From assembly GCA_021789355.1 (NCBI GenBank), contig JAJYJR010000172.1, positions 1-10,109 on the forward strand: a DNA stretch of 10,109 bases, read 5' to 3'. The position numbers were made by a program, and so were the translations under genes. The DNA is from Chloroflexota bacterium. GTDB lineage: Bacteria > Chloroflexota > Limnocylindria > Limnocylindrales > CSP1-4. Position 1 is the first letter of the stretch, and every line of letters begins with the position of its first letter. Below the pieces are notes generated by a model, which did no database searches, was not told where the DNA came from, and saw nothing but the letters and a program-made list of their open reading frames with translations. Below are positions 6,404 to 10,109 of the stretch, piece after piece.

Positions 6404-7399
6404 TCATTCCGCGAGGAAGGCGGTGAGCGCTTCGCCGCACACCTCGGGCTGGTCGAGCCACACGAGGTGGCTGGCGTCCTCGACCACCTGCAGACGTGCG
6501 TGCGGCATCCGATCGACGAGGACCCGCCCGACGTCCGGAGTCCCGAACGGGTCCCGGTCCCCCCACAGGAACAGGGTCGGGGCCGTGAGCTTCTCGAGGT
6601 CCGGACCGAGCGCGTGCGTGACCGTGACGCGTCGGGCGAACAGCCCCATGCCGGCCGGGTCGAACGCCTGCTCCACCATCGTCCTCCAGCTTCCGGTCGC
6701 GCCGGGCATGCGTGCGGCGGCCGCGAAGCACGCCAGCAGGCTGTCAGGGACCCGATCCGGCTGGGCGACGATCCGGCTCCGGCCCAATCCGGCGCGTGCC
6801 CCGGCGGCATCCGCCGGCGGGCGGAGGACGCTGGCGTAGAGCAGCGCGTTGATCCCGCGCGTGCCGGTCAGGCGGTGGAAGATGCCGGGGTTGCCCGACG
6901 CGCCGGCGGGCTCGCCCACCAGCACGAGCTTCGAGACCCGCTCCGGGTGCGCGATCGCGAACGCCATCGCAAAGAAGCCGCCCATCGAGTTCCCGGCCAG
7001 CGCGATGCGCTCACGGCCCAGGGCGTCCAGGACGCCGCGAACGAATTCCACGGCGTGCCCCCGGAGCGACACCCCGCGATAGTCGAAACCCGTCGTCAGG
7101 CCGCATCCGGGCCGGTCCGGCATCAGCAGGCGGAGCCGGGGAGCGAGGTGCGGGAGCAGCGGTGCCCAGGAGGCAGCGACGCTGTTGCCGCCGTGGATCA
7201 TCAGCACCGGGTCCCCGGCGCCCGCCTCGAGCAGCTGGACGCGAAGCGGCGGCGTCCGCACGTCGACGAACCGGGACGTCGTGGCGACCCCGGTCTCCGC
7301 CAGCGCGGCATCCCGCAGCCGCCGGAACTTCTCCGCCGCCGCCCCACCGGCCGCCGAGGGGCCCCATACGCTCGTCGTGTCGCCGCTCAAGTCGGGCAC
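6404..7399 (-). CDS. Alpha/beta hydrolase fold protein, 331 aa
   Basis: The complete catalytic machinery of an alpha/beta hydrolase is visible: the oxyanion-hole motif MIHGGNS (residues 67-73), the DRPGCG turn (95-100), the nucleophile elbow GNSMGG with Ser138, the acid Asp283 in LWGDRDPFG, and His311 in EDASHLVWLDQPE. A cap region lies between about 165 and 255. There is no signal peptide, so it is a cytoplasmic esterase, C-C hydrolase or haloalkane/epoxide-type enzyme. The substrate cannot be named, and Ser rather than Asp as nucleophile argues against dehalogenase. The only start in frame after an upstream stop is GTG at 7399, without a good Shine-Dalgarno sequence. It is transcribed divergently from the TetR gene 42 bases away and is probably its regulatory target. 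Confidence 0.92.
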   Translation of the reverse strand: MPDLSGDTTSVWGPSAAGGAAAEKFRRLRDAALAETGVATTSRFVDVRTPPLRVQLLEAGAGDPVLMIHGGNSVAASWAPLLPHLAPRLRLLMPDRPGCGLTTGFDYRGVSLRGHAVEFVRGVLDALGRERIALAGNSMGGFFAMAFAIAHPERVSKLVLVGEPAGASGNPGIFHRLTGTRGINALLYASVLRPPADAAGARAGLGRSRIVAQPDRVPDSLLACFAAAARMPGATGSWRTMVEQAFDPAGMGLFARRVTVTHALGPDLEKLTAPTLFLWGDRDPFGTPDVGRVLVDRMPHARLQVVEDASHLVWLDQPEVCGEALTAFLAE

Positions 7400-7409
7400 T
7401 CCGCTATTC

Positions 7410-7426
7410 GATGAGTATTACTCATC
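7410..7426. promoter_or_regulatory. Perfect palindromic operator between hydrolase and TetR genes
   Basis: GATGAGTATTACTCATC reads as two exact 8-base arms (GATGAGTA / TACTCATC) around a central T. It is centred in the 42-base divergent intergenic region, the most A/T-rich piece of the window. The size and spacing are typical for a dimeric TetR-family operator. It overlaps the candidate promoters of both flanking genes, so binding there would repress both. Assignment to the adjacent TetR is inference from position. Confidence 0.75.
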
Positions 7427-7429
7427 TAA

Positions 7430-7442
7430 TATACTGCGAGTA
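7430..7442 (+). promoter_or_regulatory. -10 element of the TetR gene; probably leaderless transcript
   Basis: TATACT (7430-7435) matches TATAAT at five of six positions and ends 6 bases before the ATG at 7442, so the expected transcription start coincides with the A of the start codon. The bases between are TGCGAG, with no Shine-Dalgarno sequence at a useful distance, again pointing to leaderless translation. No good -35 is seen 17 bases upstream; the operator palindrome occupies that spacer. Confidence 0.5.
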
Positions 7443-8077
7443 TGGCTGGTCCCGTCAAGAAGCGTCCGTACGCCTCGCCCGCCCGCCACGCGCGAGCCGA
7501 GGCCACGCGGGCGCGGATCATCGACGCCGCCACGAGGCTCTTCCTCGGAGAGGGCTACGGTCGGACCAGCACCGCCGCGATCGGCAGGGAAGCCCAGACG
7601 TCCGAGGCGTCCGTGTTCGCCGTGTTCGGCTCCAAGGCCGACCTGCTGGTCGCCGTCGTCACGGACCACGTGACCCGCGACGCCGACTTCCCCCTGCACG
7701 ACCGGCCGGTCTGGCGGACGCTCGCCGCCGAGCCCGACAAGACGCCCGCCATCGAGGCTTTCGCGCGCGTCGTCCGGCGGGCCCACGACCGTAGCTGGCG
7801 GCTGCTGGCCGTGGCAGCGGCCGCGGCCCAGGACGACCCGGCGGTCGCCGAGGCGGTCGGCCGGGCGGCCGACCGCCGGCACGCCACCTGCACGTGGTTC
7901 GTCCGCGACGTCATCGGCGTCGCCAAGCTCGACAGAACCCGCCGGGCCGACGCGGTGTGGGCGCTGACCAGTGTCGAGAACTACCGTCACCTCGTCGTCG
8001 AACGGGCTTGGCCGCCCAAGGACTACGAATCCTGGCTGAGCGGGCTGCTGAGCCTGGCGCTGCACCCCGGGACGTGA
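7442..8077 (+). CDS. TetR/AcrR family transcriptional regulator, 211 aa
   Basis: The N-terminal TetR DNA-binding domain is clear at residues 20-72: ATRARIIDAATRLFLGEGY, then TSTAAIGREAQTSEASVFAVFGSKADLL. Helix 2-turn-helix 3 is GREAQTSEASVFAVFG, where most TetR proteins have GVS..T(L/I)Y.HF. The remaining 140 residues are alpha-helical and variable, as expected for the ligand-binding and dimerisation domain. Length 211 is normal. The basic extension at residues 1-19 (KKRPYASPARHARAE) is common in actinobacterial members. It very likely represses itself and the divergent alpha/beta hydrolase through the palindrome between them, released by a hydrophobic ligand, perhaps the hydrolase substrate. 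The ligand is unknown. Confidence 0.93.
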   Translation: MAGPVKKRPYASPARHARAEATRARIIDAATRLFLGEGYGRTSTAAIGREAQTSEASVFAVFGSKADLLVAVVTDHVTRDADFPLHDRPVWRTLAAEPDKTPAIEAFARVVRRAHDRSWRLLAVAAAAAQDDPAVAEAVGRAADRRHATCTWFVRDVIGVAKLDRTRRADAVWALTSVENYRHLVVERAWPPKDYESWLSGLLSLALHPGT

Positions 8078-8139
8078 CCGCCCTCCTCCCCCAGGTCGGC
8101 CGCGCTCTCTGGCGCACGCTGCTCGCCAGTACGGGCCTT

Positions 8140-8340
8140 GCCCTCCGGCTCCGGCAGCCGCGGCCCCGAGGATCCCCACCAGCTGCGCCGTCGTCGCCCC
8201 CACCTTCGACCGGGCGTGCGCAAGGTGGTGCTTCACGGTCGAGTGCGACAGGTCGAGGCGGTGGGCGGCCGCCTTCTCCGACCCGGCGACCAGGACGCGA
8301 CGACCCCGACCTCGCGGTCCGTGGCGCGCTCGGAGGTGTG
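8140..8340 (-). pseudogene. Frameshifted LuxR/GerE-type regulator remnant
   Basis: Three pieces in two reading frames make up one conserved domain. SERATDREVGVV lies at 8334-8299. LVAGSEKAAAHRLDLSHST continuing to VKHHLAHARSKVGATTAQLVGIL lies at about 8293-8165 in a different frame. PRLPEPEGKARTG begins at about 8163 after a further shift, where a G is extra compared with the paralogous remnant at 6315-6366. Together they give the complete GerE helix-turn-helix plus the usual C-terminal PRLPEPE tail. Two frameshifts and no identifiable start make this a pseudogene, or less likely two sequencing errors in G-runs. Its end lies just past the TetR stop, convergent with it. Confidence 0.65.
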
Positions 8341-8518
8341 GGGGGACGGTCTCCACGAACAGGGTGATGGCCTGGATGCCGCCCGACTGCTGGGATCCCT
8401 CCAGGCAACATGCCTCCTCTGGCGCCGCAGGCGGACGAACCCCGCGGCTGCGCGCTCCCGAGCCGGCGATGGCCGGGCTGGTCTCGGCCGGCACAAGCAG
8501 GCCAAGCCGTGATCGGTG
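8341..8518. other. Non-coding/remnant stretch upstream of the LuxR-type remnant
   Basis: With the remnant this completes a 441-base gap between the TetR and SRPBCC-PDZ genes. On the minus strand at 8383-8339 the frame reads GGIQAITLFVETVPP, which resembles the first strand of VOC/glyoxalase-family proteins (..IQAITLFVEDL..AK.FY), but it breaks off before the second conserved region. No gene, terminator or promoter is convincing here. Confidence 0.3.
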
Positions 8519-9223
8519 TCATACGAGGACTTCGGGAGCGATCGGAGCCAGCCTGCCCCGTCCGCGAAGCAGTCCGCCGCCGCGCGCATAGACGACCTCG
8601 AGCTCGTCGCCCGGCGCGTGCTCGCTGGCGAGCAGCCAGAGGTCGGAGCGATCGAACACGCCGGCGTCGTTCACCTCGAGCACGAGGTCCCCCGACGACA
8701 GCCCGGCCTGCTCGCCGAAGCTGCCGGGCAGAACCTCGACCACTTCGATCCCGATGGGGGTGTCGAGGGTCACCAGTCCGAACCGGCTGTTCCGCCGATG
8801 CGCCCGCGGCCGGCGGATGCCGCGCTCGAGGTACAGGGTGAGATCGACGATGCACCGATCCCACCCGAGCGTGTGAGCCTGGAGCTCGTCGACCCAGTCA
8901 CGGCCATCGCCGAAGCCTGCATGCGTGATCTCGATCCGGGTGCCGTGCTCGACGGCCTCGAAGACGACGGTGATCTCGGTCGTGCCGGGCAGGAGGCCGG
9001 GGCCCTCCGTCCACCGGATGAGGCGTTCCGGCTCGATCTCCTCGATGTGCCCCTCCGCGTGGCTGTCGCCGACGGACTTCTCCACGCAGCCGCCCGGCTT
9101 CGCCTCGAACCGAGCCACGGACGGCGCGAACCAGGCCTCGAGCTCGGCCGGTTCCGTGAAGGCCTGCCAGGCCCGCCCGACGGGGACCGCGACCGTGAAG
9201 GTGCGCCGGTACGTGCTGGTCAT
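8519..9223 (-). CDS. SRPBCC (AHSA1-like) domain fused to a C-terminal PDZ domain, 234 aa
   Basis: Residues 5-135 form an AHSA1/Aha1-type SRPBCC domain: RRTFTVAVPVGRAWQAFTEP, then AELEAWFAP, a G.V...I.EPERLIRWTEG strand block, TTEITVVFEAVEHGTRIEITHAGFG, and the closing helix WDRCIVDLTLYLERG. After an Arg-rich linker (137-146), residues 147-226 form a PDZ-like domain with FGLVTL, GIEVVEVLPGSFGEQAGLSSGDLVLEVN (the A-G-L..GD.(I/V)L.(V/I)N core) and LEVVYARGG. The protein is cytoplasmic, with no signal or membrane segment. SRPBCC proteins of this kind often pair with ArsR regulators; here the start ATG overlaps the stop of the upstream ArsR gene as ATGA, giving translational coupling. The PDZ tail, usually seen in proteases, suggests peptide or C-terminus recognition. 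The ligand is unknown. Confidence 0.88.
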   Translation of the reverse strand: MTSTYRRTFTVAVPVGRAWQAFTEPAELEAWFAPSVARFEAKPGGCVEKSVGDSHAEGHIEEIEPERLIRWTEGPGLLPGTTEITVVFEAVEHGTRIEITHAGFGDGRDWVDELQAHTLGWDRCIVDLTLYLERGIRRPRAHRRNSRFGLVTLDTPIGIEVVEVLPGSFGEQAGLSSGDLVLEVNDAGVFDRSDLWLLASEHAPGDELEVVYARGGGLLRGRGRLAPIAPEVLV

Positions 9224-9825
9224 CGTGCATCCTCCTGTGTGTCGATTGTCGCGAGATCGGGGTAGGCGGCGACGACGAGCCGGTACGCTTCGCCCTCGCG
9301 TGCCGCAAAGCGATCGATGAGCCGCCCGACCGCCGAGAGGTACTCGGACAGGAAGGCGGCACGGTCTGCCTCGGCGGCGAACCGGACCTCGGTCCCGACC
9401 GAGGCACTGGCGATCGTCGCCCCCTCGAACGCGGCGCGATCGAGCAGGGCCACGGCGTCTGCCTGCAGGCGCTCGCCGAGCCGGACGAGCTCGCCCAGGG
9501 AAAGCTGGGCCTGGAGGGCCTGCGCCCGCCGGGGGTCGGCCCAGGTCACCTCGGGTGAGACGACGAACGACGAGGCCGCCGACCGGTACAGCGTTTCCAC
9601 GAAGTTGCCGGTGCGTCGCTCGCCGGAGCGCTCCACGAGTCCGGCCTGCTCGAGTTGCTTGAGGTGATAGTTGACCTTCTGTCGCGGCTGGCGGATCCGC
9701 CGAGCGACCTCCGCCGCGGACGCCGGTTCCCGCAGCGCCTCGAGCGCCCGGACGCGGATCGGGTGCGCGAGCGCCAGCAGGGCATCGGGGTTCCGCACGA
9801 CGTGCACGGCGGCTGTCGGGGCCAT
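9220..9825 (-). CDS. ArsR-type winged helix-turn-helix regulator, 201 aa
   Basis: The N-terminal half is an ArsR/HTH_20-type winged helix: NPDALLALAHPIRVRALEAL, PASAAEVARRI, then the recognition region RQPRQKVNYHLKQLEQAGLVE and wing ERRTGNFVETLYR. The rest (about 90-200) is an alpha-rich region typical of the longer ArsR-like regulators found with SRPBCC proteins, perhaps for ligand binding or dimerisation. It has no clustered Cys/His metal site, so arsenic or heavy-metal sensing is unlikely. The ATG at 9825 is chosen; a TTG three codons earlier (9834) is the alternative, and the AAGGA motif lies 12 or 3 bases ahead of them respectively, ideal for neither. The stop overlaps the start of the SRPBCC-PDZ gene (ATGA), so the two form an operon, very likely autoregulated. 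Confidence 0.9.
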   Translation of the reverse strand: MAPTAAVHVVRNPDALLALAHPIRVRALEALREPASAAEVARRIRQPRQKVNYHLKQLEQAGLVERSGERRTGNFVETLYRSAASSFVVSPEVTWADPRRAQALQAQLSLGELVRLGERLQADAVALLDRAAFEGATIASASVGTEVRFAAEADRAAFLSEYLSAVGRLIDRFAAREGEAYRLVVAAYPDLATIDTQEDAR

Positions 9826-9829
9826 GCTA

Positions 9830-9845
9830 GACAAACATCCTTGTC
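9830..9845. promoter_or_regulatory. Small inverted repeat in the ArsR 5' leader, candidate operator
   Basis: GACAA (9830-9834) and TTGTC (9841-9845) flank six bases just upstream of the ArsR start and downstream of the promoter. A second dyad, AGGATCATTCCT (9847-9858), follows directly. Such dyads over the transcription start are usual ArsR binding sites. The arms are short, so the assignment is tentative. Confidence 0.35.
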
Positions 9846-9859
9846 AGGATCATTCCTCA

Positions 9860-9888
9860 TTTCTAACGAGGAAGCGCGAGTCTGTCAA
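9860..9888 (-). promoter_or_regulatory. Promoter of the ArsR / SRPBCC-PDZ operon
   Basis: On the minus strand a perfect -35 TTGACA (9883-9888) is followed after exactly 17 bases by TAGAAA (9860-9865), matching TATAAT at four of six positions. Transcription would begin near 9853, leaving about 28 bases of leader that contain AAGGA. The surrounding A/T-richness stands out against the GC-rich background. Confidence 0.6.
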
Positions 9889-10109
9889 GACCCACCGAGC
9901 GGAAGCCCCGCGGACCTGGGGGTAGGTGCGGGTGATCCCGCCTTGCGTCAGGCGATCGAGCGCGACGTCCATGGTCGACGCCTAAGCCCGGATCCACCGA
10001 ACCCTTGACCTGATTCACGATCCGGGACAGCAGAACAGGTGCCCAACTGATCGGGAATGATGGCGTTGCGATACACCCATCAGCACCGAACCGAGGAGCA
10101 CCTGCTCGA
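9889..10109. other. Right-hand intergenic end, no identified gene
   Basis: Beyond the ArsR promoter I see no supported gene. A short plus-strand frame starts at tandem ATGs (10057 and 10060) as MMALRYTHQHRTEEHLL and runs off the window without a clear Shine-Dalgarno sequence. Alternatively, GAGGAG at 10093-10098 may be the ribosome binding site of a gene that starts just past the edge. GAGCACCTGCTC (10096-10107) is a small dyad. The stretch could be the leader or terminal region of a gene or mobile element lying to the right, but it cannot be identified from this end. Confidence 0.25.

Noticed and set aside
6134..7414. Plus-strand open frame of 426 codons antisense to the alpha/beta hydrolase
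   Set aside because: Arg/Pro-rich shadow of a gene with an intact catalytic triad on the other strand.
7418..8494. Minus-strand open frame of 358 codons spanning the TetR gene antisense and the LuxR remnant
   Set aside because: Only the part at about 8293-8165 is homologous to a regulator; the remainder is antisense to TetR, so it is not one gene.
9850..9972. Short minus-strand frame of 40 codons starting MDVALDRLTQGGITRTYPQV
   Set aside because: It has no Shine-Dalgarno sequence, runs through the ArsR promoter and matches no family I recognise.
1..10109. tRNA, rRNA, riboswitch, CRISPR or complete insertion sequence
   Set aside because: No cloverleaf with conserved T-loop, no rRNA motifs, no regular repeats with spacers and no transposase could be found by reading.

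Overview
The window is a high-GC (roughly 70%), gene-dense bacterial chromosome segment. Every well-supported gene uses G/C-ending codons. The families present (a class III cyclase fused to a solute-binding protein, a DUF998 membrane protein, several SRPBCC proteins, small LuxR-type DNA-binding proteins and a probable Ig-like surface-protein remnant) fit a soil-type Actinomycetota or Chloroflexota lineage. I cannot place it more finely from sequence alone. I see no tRNA, rRNA, CRISPR array, complete insertion sequence or phage gene.

Layout: (1) 1-529, minus strand: the first 12 codons of a probable RibD/dihydrofolate-reductase-like gene, preceded by an NTF2/SnoaL-like small protein. (2) 530-865: no recognisable gene. 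(3) 866-3979, minus strand: the dominant gene of the window, 1037 residues, with an N-terminal class III nucleotide cyclase domain, one membrane helix, a seven-bladed beta-propeller and a complete family 5 extracellular solute-binding domain. (4) 4089-4616: degraded remnant of a probable Ig-like repeat protein, then a perfect 14-bp hairpin and the leader of the next gene. (5) 4617-5803, plus strand: a DUF998 membrane protein and a SRPBCC protein, facing a small LuxR-type regulator on the minus strand (5700-6071). (6) 6228-6398: truncated LuxR-type C-terminus. (7) 6404-8077: a divergent pair, an alpha/beta hydrolase (minus) and a TetR regulator (plus), sharing a 43-bp A/T-rich intergenic region with a perfect 17-bp palindrome that looks like the TetR operator. 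(8) 8140-8340: frameshifted LuxR-type remnant. (9) 8519-9834, minus strand: an ArsR-type regulator translationally coupled (ATGA overlap) to a SRPBCC-PDZ fusion protein, behind a good promoter. (10) 9846-10109: that promoter, then no identifiable gene up to the window edge.

Functionally this looks like an accessory region made of small independent regulator-plus-effector modules (TetR with hydrolase; ArsR with SRPBCC-PDZ), gene debris, and one very large putative membrane sensor. The strongest candidate for an unusual system is the cyclase/propeller/solute-binding fusion. Its architecture suggests that ligand binding outside the cell could be passed through one helix to a cytoplasmic cyclase domain whose active-site residues are non-canonical. 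No ABC permease or ATPase gene lies nearby.
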